The notes: generated from the sequence alone by a model not told the origin. Counted from the first letter of the stretch, positions 17,666 through 27,394 are shown. The stretch is DNA of 64,000 bases from Streptomyces sp. TRM70350 (GCF_019219825.1 NZ_JAHUXH010000003.1:124001-188000), one strand, 5' to 3'. Numbers and translations are program-made.

Positions 17666-18454
17666 ATGCTTTCGGCCAAGAGTCTGTTCCAGGAGATCCT
17701 CGACAACGACCAGTCGTTCCGGCTGTTCTGCTCCATCGCCGCCAGCGGTGAGGCACAGGGCGGCTGGGAGAACGCCCGGATCGCCGCGCTCGTACCCGCG
17801 AGCGAGCGCGACCTCGCCCCCAAGATCACCCGCCATGGCGCGGACGAGGACAAGCACGGGCGGATCTTCAACGCGCTGCTGAAGAAGCGCGGTCTCGAAC
17901 CCGTCGAGGTCCCGCCGGACACCGACTACACGATGCTGCTGGAGCAGCAGGGCATCGGCCTCGCCCACGAGAAGCTCAAGGCGGACCAGCCGCTCACCGT
18001 GCAGGACATCATCACCTACCTCGCGCACAGCCGCGTCACCGAACAGCGCGCCGCCGACCAGATGGCGATGCTGAAGAAGCACTTCGTGGACCACCCGGTG
18101 GTCGGCAGGGCGATCCGGATGATCTCCAACGACGAGGACAACCACCTCGCCTACGCCCACGAGGAACTGCTGCGCCTGGCCTCCGCCGGACACGGCCGCC
18201 ACATCCAGCGCGTGCTGCGCGAGACCGCGCTCGCCGAGATCCGCGTCTACCGGGACGTCAGCCTCGCGGTGATGGCCCGTATGGGCCGCATCCTCGGCTG
18301 GTCCCGGCCCAGGGCCGCGCTGCTCGCGTTCGGCATCCACGCCCTGTACTGCTACGAGCGGCTTGGCGGCCGGCGGCGCATGGTGACCCTGAAGATGCCC
18401 GACCGCCGCAACGCCCTCGGTGGCCCGGCCACCGCCGCCCCCGAGTTCGCCTGA
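17666..18454 (+). CDS. Ferritin-like di-iron domain protein
   Basis: A 262-residue all-helical protein. Carboxylate/histidine pairs that could bind a di-iron centre are visible in GADEDKHGRIF (about 55-65), SRVTEQRAADQM and NDEDNHLAYAHEELL (about 154-168). A C-terminal extension with a hydrophobic stretch (about 213-232, RAALLAFGIHALYCYERL) is unusual for soluble ferritin-like proteins and may contact the membrane. The reaction is unknown. ATG 17666 follows GAGAGG. The gene is flanked by two terminator hairpins, so it is monocistronic. Confidence 0.8.
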   Translation: MLSAKSLFQEILDNDQSFRLFCSIAASGEAQGGWENARIAALVPASERDLAPKITRHGADEDKHGRIFNALLKKRGLEPVEVPPDTDYTMLLEQQGIGLAHEKLKADQPLTVQDIITYLAHSRVTEQRAADQMAMLKKHFVDHPVVGRAIRMISNDEDNHLAYAHEELLRLASAGHGRHIQRVLRETALAEIRVYRDVSLAVMARMGRILGWSRPRAALLAFGIHALYCYERLGGRRRMVTLKMPDRRNALGGPATAAPEFA

Positions 18455-18461
18455 GCGCGTA

Positions 18462-18516
18462 CCGCCGCGCTGTACGGGTCCGCCCACGTGAGGGGCCGCG
18501 GACGTACGGCGCGGCG
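18462..18516 (+). terminator. Hairpin terminator after the ferritin-like gene
   Basis: Long imperfect stem: 18462-18483 pairs with 18497-18516, including CCGCCGCGC against GCGCGGCGG, around a GC-rich loop. There is no T-run. Confidence 0.65.
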
Positions 18517-18585
18517 GAACTGCGGCAGCAGTGAGCTGCCGCTCGAAGACTCGGCACGCTCCTCCCTGCGCCTACCCTGGGCCGC

Positions 18586-19272
18586 ATGCCCACGCTGATC
18601 CTCGTCCGGCACGGACGCTCCACCGCCAACACCGAAGAACTGCTCGCCGGCTGGACGCCCGGCGTCGCCCTCGACGAGCGCGGCGCCGCGCAGGCCGCCG
18701 CGCTGCCCGGGCGGCTCACCGAGCTGCCGATCGCCGAGATCGTCACCAGCCCGCTGCAGCGCTGCCAGGAGACCATCCGGCCGTTGCTCGACGCCCGCCC
18801 CGAGCTGCGCGCGCACACCGACGAGCGGATCGGGGAGTGCCACTACGGCGACTGGTCCGGGCGCAAGCTCGCCGAGCTCAAGGACGAACCCCTGATGGAG
18901 GTGGTGCAGGCGCATCCGACGGCGGCCGTCTTCCCGGGCGGTGAGTCGATGCGGGCGATGCAGCACCGGGCCGCGGAGGCGGTACGGGAGTGGAACGCGC
19001 GCGTGGAGCGCGATCACGGCGCCGACGCCGTGTACCTCATGTGCTCGCACGGGGACATCATCAAGGCCCTCGTCGCCGACGCACTCGGACTTCATCTGGA
19101 CCTCTTCCAGCGGATTTCCGTAGAACCGTGTTCCATCACCGCCATCCGTTACACCCGTCTCAGGCCGTTCCTCGTGCGCCTCGGCGACACCGGCGACTTC
19201 GCGTCCCTGGTGCCGCGCGAGGAGCCGCCCGGCGAGGACGCACCGGTCGGGGGCGGTGCGGGCGCACCGTGA
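18586..19272 (+). CDS. Histidine phosphatase, MSMEG_4193 family
   Basis: A 228-residue phosphoglycerate-mutase-like phosphatase. It shows the RHG motif LILVRHGRSTANTEEL (catalytic His about 9), TSPLQRCQETI, the acid region IGECHYGDWSGRKL and the second His in YLMCSHGDIIKALV. Substrate unknown. Families like this recur next to the DUF3090 and SCO1664-like families and mshC in actinomycetes (known context, from memory), and that order is seen here. TACCCT at 18573-18578 lies 7 nt before the ATG and there is no ribosome-binding site, which predicts a leaderless transcript. The C-terminal 20 residues are a flexible Pro/Gly tail. Confidence 0.85.
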   Translation: MPTLILVRHGRSTANTEELLAGWTPGVALDERGAAQAAALPGRLTELPIAEIVTSPLQRCQETIRPLLDARPELRAHTDERIGECHYGDWSGRKLAELKDEPLMEVVQAHPTAAVFPGGESMRAMQHRAAEAVREWNARVERDHGADAVYLMCSHGDIIKALVADALGLHLDLFQRISVEPCSITAIRYTRLRPFLVRLGDTGDFASLVPREEPPGEDAPVGGGAGAP

Positions 19273-19393
19273 TCGTCGGCCGCAGTAGGGTGAAGCGGTC
19301 GCAGTAACGCCGTACTTGTCCGCAGCCGAGCGTCCGCACGGCGGCAGGTCGGTCCCGAAGTCGATGTCGACCCACGATCAATGGAGACAGGAC

Positions 19394-19984
19394 GTGTCCC
19401 GTCAGGTGTTCCTCTACGACCCCCCGGACCGTTTCGTGGCCGGTACGGTCGGACTGCCCGGGCGCCGTACCTTCTTCCTCCAGGCCACCGCCGGCTCCCG
19501 GGTGACCAGCGTGGCCCTGGAGAAGACTCAGGTCGCAGCGCTCGCCGAGCGCATGGACGAGCTGCTCGACGAGGTGGTCCGGCGCAGCGGCGGCAACGCC
19601 GCCGTACCGGCTGTCGCCCCCGCCGAGATCGCCGACACCGCCCCCCTGGAGACCCCCATCGAGGAGGAGTTCCGGGTCGGCACCATGGCCCTCGCCTGGG
19701 ACGGCGAGGAACAGCGCATGATCGTCGAGGCGCAGGCGCTGGTGGAGCTCGACGCCGACACCGACGAGGACCTCGCCGAGGCCGAGGAGCGGCTCCTCCA
19801 GGACGAGGAGAACGGGCCCCCGATGCTGCGGGTCCGGCTCACCGGCGCGCAGGCCCGCGCCTTCGCCAAGCGCGCCCTCGACGTCGTCAACGCCGGCCGG
19901 CCACCGTGCCCGCTGTGCAGTCTGCCGCTCGACCCGGAAGGACACGTATGTCCGCGCCAGAACGGATACCGCCGCGGAGCATGA
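19394..19984 (+). CDS. DUF3090-family protein
   Basis: A 196-residue protein starting SRQVFLYDPPDRFVAGTVG. It has a beta-rich core and an acidic mid region. A C-terminal zinc-ribbon-like pair (CPLCSLPLDPEGHVCP, about 174-189) precedes NGYRRGA. The family is widespread in actinomycetes and uncharacterised. GTG 19394 lies just after GGAGACAGGA. Its last 37 nt overlap the start of the following kinase-like gene, whose ribosome-binding site (GGAAGGA) is inside this gene, so translation of the two is probably coupled. TAGGGT at 19287-19292 is a possible -10. Confidence 0.85.
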   Translation: MSRQVFLYDPPDRFVAGTVGLPGRRTFFLQATAGSRVTSVALEKTQVAALAERMDELLDEVVRRSGGNAAVPAVAPAEIADTAPLETPIEEEFRVGTMALAWDGEEQRMIVEAQALVELDADTDEDLAEAEERLLQDEENGPPMLRVRLTGAQARAFAKRALDVVNAGRPPCPLCSLPLDPEGHVCPRQNGYRRGA

Positions 19985-20766
19985 CCTCCGAGGAGCTGCT
20001 CGCCACCGGTGAGCTGACCGTGCGCGGACGCATCCGTGACGCCTCCAACGCTGCGCTGTACTGCACGGTCGGACACGACGGCCAGGAGGCCACGTGCGTC
20101 TACAAGCCCGTCGCGGGGGAGCGGCCCCTGTGGGACTTCCCCGACGGGACCCTCGCCCAGCGCGAGGTCGCCGCGTACGAGGTCTCCGAGGCGACCGGCT
20201 GGGGGCTGGTCCCACCCACCGTGCTGCGTGACGGGCCCCACGGCGAGGGCATGTGCCAGCTGTGGATCGAGGCGCGGCCGGACGCCGAGCTGCTCGCCCT
20301 CGTCGACGCGGAGGAGCCCGCCCCCGGCTGGAAGGCCATCGGGTTCGCCGAAGTCGGCGACGGGAGGACCGCGCTGCTGGTGCACGCCGACGACGAGCGG
20401 CTGCGGCGGCTCGCCGTGCTCGACGCCGTGATCAACAACGCCGACCGCAAGGGCGGCCATCTGCTGCCGACCGGGGACGGGCGGCTGTACGGCATCGACC
20501 ACGGCGTCACCTTCAACGTCGAGAACAAGCTGCGCACGCTCCTGTGGGGCTGGGCCGGCGAGCCGCTGACCGCGGAGGCCGTGGAGGTCCTCCAGCGGCT
20601 CCAGCGGGAGCTGAAGGCGGACGGGCGGCTCGCCGAGCGGCTGGGCGCGCTGATCACCGACGCCGAGATCGACGCCACGCGCGCGCGTGTCGACGTACTG
20701 CTCGCCACCGGGACACACCCGGAGCCGAGCGGGGAGTGGCCGGCGATTCCGTGGCCGCCGGTGTGA
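19948..20766 (+). CDS. SCO1664-family protein with PI3/4-kinase-like fold
   Basis: A 272-residue protein. The family is annotated as distantly similar to phosphatidylinositol 3-/4-kinases. The matching features are an N-terminal lysine strand (ATCVYKPVAGERPLWDF), a catalytic-loop-like LDAVINNADRKGGHLL (about 155-170) and DGRLYGIDHGVTFN, resembling a DxD/DHG metal-binding loop. It is plausibly a kinase or nucleotidyl-modifying enzyme; the substrate is unknown. ATG 19948 follows GGAAGGA inside the DUF3090 gene and gives a 37-nt overlap. It is followed 116 bp later by mshC. Confidence 0.8.
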   Translation: MSAPERIPPRSMTSEELLATGELTVRGRIRDASNAALYCTVGHDGQEATCVYKPVAGERPLWDFPDGTLAQREVAAYEVSEATGWGLVPPTVLRDGPHGEGMCQLWIEARPDAELLALVDAEEPAPGWKAIGFAEVGDGRTALLVHADDERLRRLAVLDAVINNADRKGGHLLPTGDGRLYGIDHGVTFNVENKLRTLLWGWAGEPLTAEAVEVLQRLQRELKADGRLAERLGALITDAEIDATRARVDVLLATGTHPEPSGEWPAIPWPPV

Positions 20767-20882
20767 CGGCCATGGACGCCGTCGTGACGGGCACGTCCGG
20801 GGAGATCGCGCAAGGGTGCCTTCCCGGCCATCCGGCCTGGTCCGGTTCGTATACGGAACTCCAGTCCGGTTAGGCTCAACAC

Positions 20883-22112
20883 ATGCATGCCTGGCCCGCT
20901 TCCGAGGTCCCCGCCCTGCCTGGCAAGGGCCGCGACCTGAGGATCCACGACACCGCGACCGGTGGACTCGTCACCCTCGACCCCGGTCCCGTCGCCCGTA
21001 TCTACGTCTGCGGCATCACCCCGTACGACGCGACCCACCTGGGTCACGCGGCGACCTACAACGCGTTCGACCTCGTGCAGCGCGTGTGGCTCGACACCAA
21101 GCGGCAGGTCCAGTACGTCCAAAACGTCACCGACGTCGACGATCCCCTCCTGCAGCGGGCGGACCGCGACGGCATCGACTGGGTCGCCCTCGCCGAGCGG
21201 GAGACCGCGCTGTTCCGCGAGGACATGACCGCCCTGCGGATGCTGCCCCCGCAGCACTACATAGGAGCCGTCGAGGCGATACCCGGCATCGTGCCGCTGG
21301 TGGAGCGGCTGCGCGAGATGGGCGCGGCCTACGAACTCGAAGGCGACATCTACTTCTCCGTCGAGTCCGACCCCCACTTCGGCACGGTGTCCCGCCTGGA
21401 CGCCGCCGCCATGCGGCTGCTCTCCGCCGAGCGGGGCGGCGACCCGGACCGGCCGGGCAAGAAGAACCCCCTCGACCCGATGCTGTGGATGGCGGCCCGC
21501 GAGGGCGAGCCGAGCTGGGACGGCGGTTCGCTCGGCCGTGGCCGGCCCGGCTGGCACATCGAGTGCGTGGCCATCGCCCTCGACCACCTCGGGATGGGCT
21601 TCGACGTCCAGGGCGGCGGCTCCGACCTGGCCTTCCCGCACCACGAGATGGGCGCCTCGCACGCCCAGGTGCTGACCGGCGCGTTCCCCATGGCCAAGGC
21701 GTATGTGCACGCCGGGATGGTCGCCCTCGACGGCGAGAAGATGTCCAAGTCCAAGGGCAACCTGGTCTTCGTCTCCCAGCTGCGGCGCGAGGGCGTCGAC
21801 CCGGCCGCGATCCGGCTAGCCCTGCTCGCCCACCACTACCGGGCCGACTGGGAGTGGACCGACCAGGTGCTCCAGGACGCCCTGGCCCGGCTCGACCGCT
21901 GGCGCTCCGCCGTCTCCCGGCCCGACGGGCCGAGCGCCGACACGCTGGTCGAGGAGATCCGCGAGGCCCTCGCCGACGACCTGAACGCCCCGGCCGCGCT
22001 CGCCGCGGTCGACCGCTGGGCGGATCGGCAGCAGGAGCGGGGCGGTACGGACACGGGCGCCCCCGGCGTCGTAACCCGTGCTGTGGACGCGCTGTTGGGC
22101 GTGGCTCTGTAG
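20883..22112 (+). CDS. mshC: Cysteine:GlcN-Ins ligase of mycothiol biosynthesis
   Basis: A 409-residue class I tRNA-synthetase-fold enzyme that joins cysteine to glucosaminyl-inositol using ATP. Motifs are the HIGH-type signature [16 protein letters not shown] (about 47-62), zinc cysteine in [15 protein letters not shown] with the later zinc ligands, [10 protein letters not shown] and the KMSKS loop [11 protein letters not shown]. It is shorter than CysS and lacks the anticodon-binding domain, as expected for MshC. TAGGCT at 20871-20876 sits 6 nt before the ATG, so the mRNA is probably leaderless. In S. coelicolor this is SCO1663 (from memory). Confidence 0.95.
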   Translation: MHAWPASEVPALPGKGRDLRIHDTATGGLVTLDPGPVARIYVCGITPYDATHLGHAATYNAFDLVQRVWLDTKRQVQYVQNVTDVDDPLLQRADRDGIDWVALAERETALFREDMTALRMLPPQHYIGAVEAIPGIVPLVERLREMGAAYELEGDIYFSVESDPHFGTVSRLDAAAMRLLSAERGGDPDRPGKKNPLDPMLWMAAREGEPSWDGGSLGRGRPGWHIECVAIALDHLGMGFDVQGGGSDLAFPHHEMGASHAQVLTGAFPMAKAYVHAGMVALDGEKMSKSKGNLVFVSQLRREGVDPAAIRLALLAHHYRADWEWTDQVLQDALARLDRWRSAVSRPDGPSADTLVEEIREALADDLNAPAALAAVDRWADRQQERGGTDTGAPGVVTRAVDALLGVAL

Positions 22113-22132
22113 CAGCCACTTCGCACAAACGC

Positions 22133-22172
22133 CTGTGGGCCGCTGCCTCCCTCAGGAGGCAGCGGCCCACAG
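22133..22172. terminator. Bidirectional terminator between mshC and parJ
   Basis: Perfect 18-bp stem (arms 22133-22150 and 22155-22172) with a CTCA loop, between convergent genes. Confidence 0.9.
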
Positions 22173-22180
22173 CGTTGCGA

Positions 22181-23155
22181 TCACTCCTCGGACGAGTCCT
22201 CGTCGTCGTTCCCCGGCTTCGGCGGGCGGGTCCGGCCGCTCGGGTTGTCCCGCAGGAACGGCGGTATGTCGCCGCCGTCCGCCGTCGCGTGCCCGCCGGG
22301 CGTGGGCGGGGTGCCGCCGTCCCGGCGCCGCAGATACCGCTCGAACTCACGGGCGATCGCCTCACCCGACGCCTCCGGCAGCTCCGCGGTGTCCCGGGCC
22401 TCCTCCAGCGTCTGCACGTACTCCGCGACCTCGCTGTCCTCGGCGGCCAGCTGGTCCACGCCCACCTGCCAGGCCCGCGCGTCCTCGGGCAGCTCGCCCA
22501 GCGGGATACGCACGTCGATCAGGTCCTCCAGGCGGTTGAGCAGGGCCAGCGTCGCCTTCGGGTTGGGCGGCTGCGACACGTAGTGCGGTACGGCCGCCCA
22601 CAGCGACACCGCCGGGACGCCCGCGTGCGTGCACGCCTCCTGCAGGACGCCGACGATGCCCGTCGGGCCCTCGTACTTGGTCTCCTCCAGGTCCATCCGG
22701 CGGGCCAGGTCCGGGTCGGACGTGGTCCCGCTGATCGGGACCGGACGGGTGTGCGGGGTGTCGCCGAGCAGGGCGCCGAGGATCACCACCAGCTCCACGC
22801 CCAGCTCGTGCGCGAAGCCGAGCAGCTCGTTGCAGAACGAGCGCCAGCGCATGGACGGTTCGATGCCGCGGACCAGCACCAGGTCACGCGGCTTCTCGCC
22901 ACCGACCCGGACCACCGACAACCTTGTCGTCGGCCAGGTGATCTTGCGGACGCCGGCGTCCATCCACACCGTGGGCCGGTTCACCTGGAAGTCGTAGTAG
23001 TCCTCGGCGTCGAGCGCCGCGAACACCTCGCCCTTCCACTCCCTCTCCAGATGCGCGACCGCGGTGGAGGCGGCGTCGCCGGCATCGTTCCAGCCCTCGA
23101 ACGCGGCCACCATGACCGGGTCGATCAGCTCGGGAACCCCCTCGAGCTCGATCAC
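22181..23155 (-). CDS. parJ: PAC2-family protein, ParJ orthologue
   Basis: A 324-residue PAC2 (proteasome-assembly-chaperone-like) domain protein. Family marks are PVMVAAFEGWNDAGDAAS near the N-terminus, the DYYDFQVNRPTVW segment, VRGIEPSMRWRSFCNELL and VSLWAAVPHYVSQPPNPKA. The C-terminal 60 residues are disordered and charged. In S. coelicolor the gene in this position (SCO1662, from memory) encodes ParJ, which interacts with ParA and affects its polymerisation during sporulation. GTG 23155 is preceded by AAGGAGG. It is convergent with mshC. Confidence 0.85.
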   Translation of the reverse strand: MIELEGVPELIDPVMVAAFEGWNDAGDAASTAVAHLEREWKGEVFAALDAEDYYDFQVNRPTVWMDAGVRKITWPTTRLSVVRVGGEKPRDLVLVRGIEPSMRWRSFCNELLGFAHELGVELVVILGALLGDTPHTRPVPISGTTSDPDLARRMDLEETKYEGPTGIVGVLQEACTHAGVPAVSLWAAVPHYVSQPPNPKATLALLNRLEDLIDVRIPLGELPEDARAWQVGVDQLAAEDSEVAEYVQTLEEARDTAELPEASGEAIAREFERYLRRRDGGTPPTPGGHATADGGDIPPFLRDNPSGRTRPPKPGNDDEDSSEE

Positions 23156-23310
23156 CCAGTGCCTCCTTCCGACGTGCCCTCGCCTGACGCCCCAACCTTA
23201 CGGCGTGCGGAGGGGGCGCCCGCAGCCCCCTTGCACGGGGGAGTGAACGGATCACTGCCCCGTTCGTCACCCCGGGACACCCACGATTCGTCCGAGCTGT
23301 CACAGCTCCT

Positions 23311-23982
23311 TCACAGGGCGGACCGCAGCCACTCCTCCACGCTCGCGATGTGCACCGTGGCCCAGGAGCGGGCCGCCTCCGCGTCCCGGGCGCGCAGGGC
23401 GGTGAGGATGGCCCGGTGCTCGTGCAGGGTGCGGCTGACCGCGTCCTGCTGTGTGAGCCCGCGCCAGATCCGGGCCCGGGTGGTCGGCCCGGACAGGGCG
23501 TCGTGCAGCGAACACAGCACCGAGTTGCCGGACGCCCGCACGATGCTGCGGTGGAACTCCAGGTCGCAGGCGACGAGTTCCTCGACCGAGGGCTGTGTGC
23601 CGAGCGCCTCCAACCGCGCCGTGAGCGCGTCCAGTTCCCGCTCGCCGATGTGCGCGGCCGCCATCGCCGTGGCGGCCGGCTCCAGGATGCGGCGTACGGC
23701 GAGGAACTCCAGCACGGTGTCGTCGCGGTGGAAGTCGACGACGAAGCTCAGCGCTTCCAGCAGCAGTTGCGGGTCCAGGCTGGTGACGTACGTGCCGTCG
23801 CCCTGCCGTACGTCCAGGATCCTGATCAGCGACAACGCGCGCACGGCCTCCCGCAGGGAGTTGCGCGACAGGCCCAGGTCGGCGGCGAGCTCGCTCTCCT
23901 TGGGCAGCCGGTCGCCGGGCCGCAGCGCACCGGAGACGATCATGTCCTTGATCTTCTCGATCGCCTCGTCCGTGACTGCCAT
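23311..23982 (-). CDS. FadR/GntR-family transcriptional regulator
   Basis: A 223-residue regulator. An N-terminal winged helix (about 1-70, GDRLPKESELAADLGLSRNSLREAVRALSLI) and wing (DVRQGDGTYVTSL) are followed by an FCD helical domain. The FCD metal ligands lie in DLEFHRSIVRASGNSV and LHEHRAILTALRARD. The effector is unknown. It lies between parJ and the glycerol genes, separated from glpD by a strong terminator, so it is a separate unit. I do not recall a regulator at this place in S. coelicolor, so it may be an accessory insertion. Confidence 0.85.
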   Translation of the reverse strand: MAVTDEAIEKIKDMIVSGALRPGDRLPKESELAADLGLSRNSLREAVRALSLIRILDVRQGDGTYVTSLDPQLLLEALSFVVDFHRDDTVLEFLAVRRILEPAATAMAAAHIGERELDALTARLEALGTQPSVEELVACDLEFHRSIVRASGNSVLCSLHDALSGPTTRARIWRGLTQQDAVSRTLHEHRAILTALRARDAEAARSWATVHIASVEEWLRSAL

Positions 23983-24055
23983 CCCGGCCCTCCCAGTCGC
24001 CCAGACCTCCGATGTCTCAGTACATTATGCGGGCTCACCAGGGGGAACGACGTAC

Positions 24056-24093
24056 GGACGGGGCGGCTCCGTCGGCGTGGAGCCGCCCCGTCC
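24056..24093 (-). terminator. Terminator of the glycerol operon
   Basis: Perfect 15-bp stem (GGACGGGGCGGCTCC at 24056-24070, complement at 24079-24093) with an 8-nt loop. It ends 12 bp after the glpD stop on the minus strand. Confidence 0.85.
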
Positions 24094-24104
24094 GGGGCAT
24101 TCGC

Positions 24105-25721
24105 CTACTTCTTGTCGAGCAGGTCCTGGACCTTCGCACGGACGTCGTCCGTGGCCAGGCCGCGGATCGTCAGCGTCGTGCGGCGGCGCAGCACGTCGTC
24201 CGCGGTCTCGGCCCACTCGTGGTCCCGGGCCCAGACGACCTGCGCCCAGATCTCCGGGGCGTCCGGGTGGACGCGCTGGGCGAGCTCGGCGTTCTCGTTG
24301 GCCAGGCGGGCGATGTCGAAGGCCAGCGAACCGTAGTGCGTGGCCAGGTGCCTGGCGGTGTCCGCCGCCATGCGCGGGCCCGGCGCCGGGCGGTCGGTCA
24401 GCAGGCGGTGGGCGACCGCGCGCGGGTTGGCGACACCCGGCAGCGGCAGCTTCTTCGGCAGCGAGGCGATCGGCTCGAAGTCCTCGCCGAGCGGGCGGCC
24501 CGGCAGCGACTCCAGCTTCTTCATGATCGTCCGGCCGATGTGGCGGAAGGTCGTCCACTTGCCGCCCGCGACGGACAGCATCCCGCCCCGGCCCTCGGTC
24601 ACCACCGTCTCGCGCTTGGCCTTGGCGGTGTCGCCGGGACCGCCCGGCAGCACGCGCAGGCCCGCGAAGGCGTACGTGATCAGGTCACGGTCGAGCTGCT
24701 GGTCGCGGATGGAGAACGCGGCCTCGTCGAGGATCTGGGCTATGTCCTTGTCGTTGACCGCCACGTCGGCCGGATCGCCCTCGTACACCTCGTCGGTGGT
24801 GCCGAGCAGCAGCATGTCCTCCCAGGGGAGGGCGAAGGTGATGCGGTACTTGTCGATCGGGGTGGCGAGCGCGGCCTTCCAGGGGGAGGTGCGCTTCAGG
24901 ACCAGATGCGCGCCCTTCGACAGGCGGATGGACGGCGCGGCACTGGGGTCCTCCATCCTGCGCAGGTGATCGACCCAGGGGCCGGTCGCGTTCAGTACCA
25001 GGCGGGCGCCCACGCCGAACTCGTCGCCGGACAGGCGGTCCTTCAGCTCGGCGCCGGTCACCCGGCCCTGGGTGAAGCGCAGGCCGGTGACCTCGGCGTG
25101 GTTGAGGACCACCGCACCGGCCTCGACGGCCGCGCGGACCGTCATCAGGGCCATCCGGGCGTCGTTCATCTGGTCGTCGCCGTACACGGCCACGGCCTTG
25201 AGGTTCTCGGTGCGCAGCTCCGGCACGTCGGCCTGCGCCTTGGCGGGGGAGAGCAGGTGGCCGACACCGTCGCCGAAGGCCGACAGCATCGAGTACGCGA
25301 ACACACCCGCGCCGAGCTTCGCGGCGCCGTGCGGGCCCCCCTTGTACACGGGGAGGTAGAAGGTGAGCGGGTTCGCCAGGTGGGGGGCCACCTGGCGGGA
25401 GACCGCACGGCGTTCGAAGTGGTTCTCCGCCACCAGCTTCACCGCGCCGGTCTGCAGGTAGCGCAGACCGCCGTGGAGCAGCTTGGAGGAGGCGGAGGAG
25501 GTGGCGCCGGCGAAGTCGCCGGCGTCGACCAGCGCCACCCTGAGGCCGGACTGCGCGGCGTGCCAGGCGGTGGAGATGCCCAGGATGCCGCCGCCGATCA
25601 CGAGAAGGTCGTACGACGCCTTGGCGAGCTGCTCCCGGGTCTCGGCGCGGCTCGGGTTCGAGCCGGAGGCCGGGCGCGTGCCCAGGGCAGGCACGGACTG
25701 CAGGGTGGACTGGCTGGTCAT
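24105..25721 (-). CDS. glpD: Glycerol-3-phosphate dehydrogenase
   Basis: A 538-residue FAD enzyme that oxidises sn-glycerol-3-phosphate to dihydroxyacetone phosphate at the membrane. It shows the FAD-binding GxGxxG strand YDLLVIGGGILGISTAWHAA (about 37-56), SSASSKLLHGGLRYLQ, PWVDHLRR and SVAGGKWTTFRHIG near the C-terminal domain. That domain is the usual helical DAO_C bundle. It is the last gene of glpF-glpK-glpD, 50 nt after glpK, and corresponds to gylB of S. coelicolor. It is likely controlled by GylR and carbon repression. Confidence 0.95.
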   Translation of the reverse strand: MTSQSTLQSVPALGTRPASGSNPSRAETREQLAKASYDLLVIGGGILGISTAWHAAQSGLRVALVDAGDFAGATSSASSKLLHGGLRYLQTGAVKLVAENHFERRAVSRQVAPHLANPLTFYLPVYKGGPHGAAKLGAGVFAYSMLSAFGDGVGHLLSPAKAQADVPELRTENLKAVAVYGDDQMNDARMALMTVRAAVEAGAVVLNHAEVTGLRFTQGRVTGAELKDRLSGDEFGVGARLVLNATGPWVDHLRRMEDPSAAPSIRLSKGAHLVLKRTSPWKAALATPIDKYRITFALPWEDMLLLGTTDEVYEGDPADVAVNDKDIAQILDEAAFSIRDQQLDRDLITYAFAGLRVLPGGPGDTAKAKRETVVTEGRGGMLSVAGGKWTTFRHIGRTIMKKLESLPGRPLGEDFEPIASLPKKLPLPGVANPRAVAHRLLTDRPAPGPRMAADTARHLATHYGSLAFDIARLANENAELAQRVHPDAPEIWAQVVWARDHEWAETADDVLRRRTTLTIRGLATDDVRAKVQDLLDKK

Positions 25722-25771
25722 GTCGGGTGTTAACTCCTCGTCAGGCTGACAGTACGTCAGCTCTCGTCGAA

Positions 25772-27313
25772 TCAGCTGTCGTCTTCGTCGAGCCAGCCCA
25801 TGGTCCGCTCGACGGCCTTGAGCCAGCTCTTGTACTCACGGTCGCGGGTGGCCGCGTCCATGCGGGGGGTCCACTCGGCGGCCCGCCGCCAGTTGGCGCG
25901 CAGGTCGTCGGTGCTGTTCCAGAAGCCGACGGCGAGACCGGCGGCGTAGGCGGCGCCGAGGCAGGTGGTCTCGGCGACCATCGGGCGCACCACGGGGGCG
26001 TCCACGAAGTCGGCGAGCGTCTGCATCAGCAGGTTGTTGGAGGTCATACCGCCGTCGACCTTGAGGGCCGTCAGCTCGACGCCGGAGTCCTTGGTCATGG
26101 CGTCGGCGATCTCCCGCGTCTGCCAGGCGGTGGCCTCCAGCACGGCGCGGGCGAGGTGCGCCTTGGTGACGTACCGGGTCAGGCCGGCGATCACACCGCG
26201 GGCGTCGGAGCGCCAGTACGGGGCGAACAGGCCGGAGAAGGCCGGCACGAAGTAGGCACCGCCGTTGTCCTCCACCGACAGCGCGAGCGTCTCGATCTCG
26301 GCGGCGGTGGAGATCAGGCCCATCTGGTCGCGCATCCACTGCACCAGCGCGCCGGTGACGGCGATCGAGCCCTCCAGGGCGTAGACCGGCTCCTGCCCGC
26401 CGATCTGGTAGCCGACGGTGGTCAGCAGCCCGCTGTAGGAGTTGATGATCTTGTCACCGGTGTTCATCACCATGAAGGTGCCGGTGCCGTACGTCGACTT
26501 GGTCTCGCCCTCGGCGAAGCAGGTCTGCCCGAACAGGGCCGCCTGCTGGTCGCCGAGCGCCGAGGCGACGGGGATGCCGCCGAGCAGGTCGCCCAGCTTG
26601 CCGCCGGTGATCTCGCCGTACACCTCGGCGGAGGAGCGGATCTCGGGCAGCATCGCCAGCGGGACACCGATGGACTCGGCGATCTTCTCGTCCCACTGCA
26701 TGGTGTGCAGGTTCATGAGAAGGGTGCGGGAGGCGTTGGTGACGTCGGTGACGTGGTGGCCGCCGTTGACACCGCCGGTCAGGTTCCAGATGACCCAGGT
26801 GTCCATGGTGCCGAAGAGGATGTCCCCGGCCTCGGCGCGCTCGCGCAGGCCCTCGACGTTGTCGAGCAGCCAGCGGGCCTTGGGGCCGGCGAAGTAGGAG
26901 GCGAGGGGCAGGCCCGTCTCGCGGCGGAAGCGGTCCTGGCCGACGTTGCGGCCGAGCTCCCGGCACAGGGCGTCGGTGCGGGTGTCCTGCCAGACGATGG
27001 CGTTGTGGACGGGCTCACCGGTGTTCTTGTCCCACAGCACGGTGGTCTCGCGCTGGTTGGTGATGCCGATGGCCTTGATGTCGTCGCGGGTGATGCCGGC
27101 CTTCTCGACGGCTCCGGCGACGACCTCCTGGACGTTGGTCCAGATCTCGGTGGCGTTGTGCTCGACCCAGCCCGGCTTGGGGAAGATCTGCTCGTGCTCC
27201 TTCTGGTCGACGGAGACGATGCGGCCGTCCCGGTCGAAGACGATGCAGCGGCTGGAGGTCGTGCCCTGGTCGATGGCCGCGATGAAGGGGCCGGCGGTGT
27301 GGGCGTCGGTCAC
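25772..27313 (-). CDS. glpK: Glycerol kinase
   Basis: A 513-residue FGGY kinase that phosphorylates glycerol with ATP. It shows the N-terminal phosphate loop [40 protein letters not shown] and WQDTRTD. Also visible are FFGGY-like signatures [12 protein letters not shown] and [14 protein letters not shown] (FGGY second signature). Length and motifs are complete. GTG 27313 is preceded by AGGAG within the 81-nt gap from glpF. It corresponds to gylA. Confidence 0.96.
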   Translation of the reverse strand: MTDAHTAGPFIAAIDQGTTSSRCIVFDRDGRIVSVDQKEHEQIFPKPGWVEHNATEIWTNVQEVVAGAVEKAGITRDDIKAIGITNQRETTVLWDKNTGEPVHNAIVWQDTRTDALCRELGRNVGQDRFRRETGLPLASYFAGPKARWLLDNVEGLRERAEAGDILFGTMDTWVIWNLTGGVNGGHHVTDVTNASRTLLMNLHTMQWDEKIAESIGVPLAMLPEIRSSAEVYGEITGGKLGDLLGGIPVASALGDQQAALFGQTCFAEGETKSTYGTGTFMVMNTGDKIINSYSGLLTTVGYQIGGQEPVYALEGSIAVTGALVQWMRDQMGLISTAAEIETLALSVEDNGGAYFVPAFSGLFAPYWRSDARGVIAGLTRYVTKAHLARAVLEATAWQTREIADAMTKDSGVELTALKVDGGMTSNNLLMQTLADFVDAPVVRPMVAETTCLGAAYAAGLAVGFWNSTDDLRANWRRAAEWTPRMDAATRDREYKSWLKAVERTMGWLDEDDS

Positions 27314-27394
27314 TGTGTGCTCCTGGAAGTCCGTGTGGTCTGGGGCTGGTTACGGCGTGATGCGTGCGGCTGCAAGAGCGGACGTACCCGCTTC

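Noticed and set aside
20687..24526. 1,279-codon plus-strand frame
   Set aside because: It crosses mshC in another frame and runs antisense to parJ, the regulator and glpD, all of which have clear motifs. It has no coherent domain.
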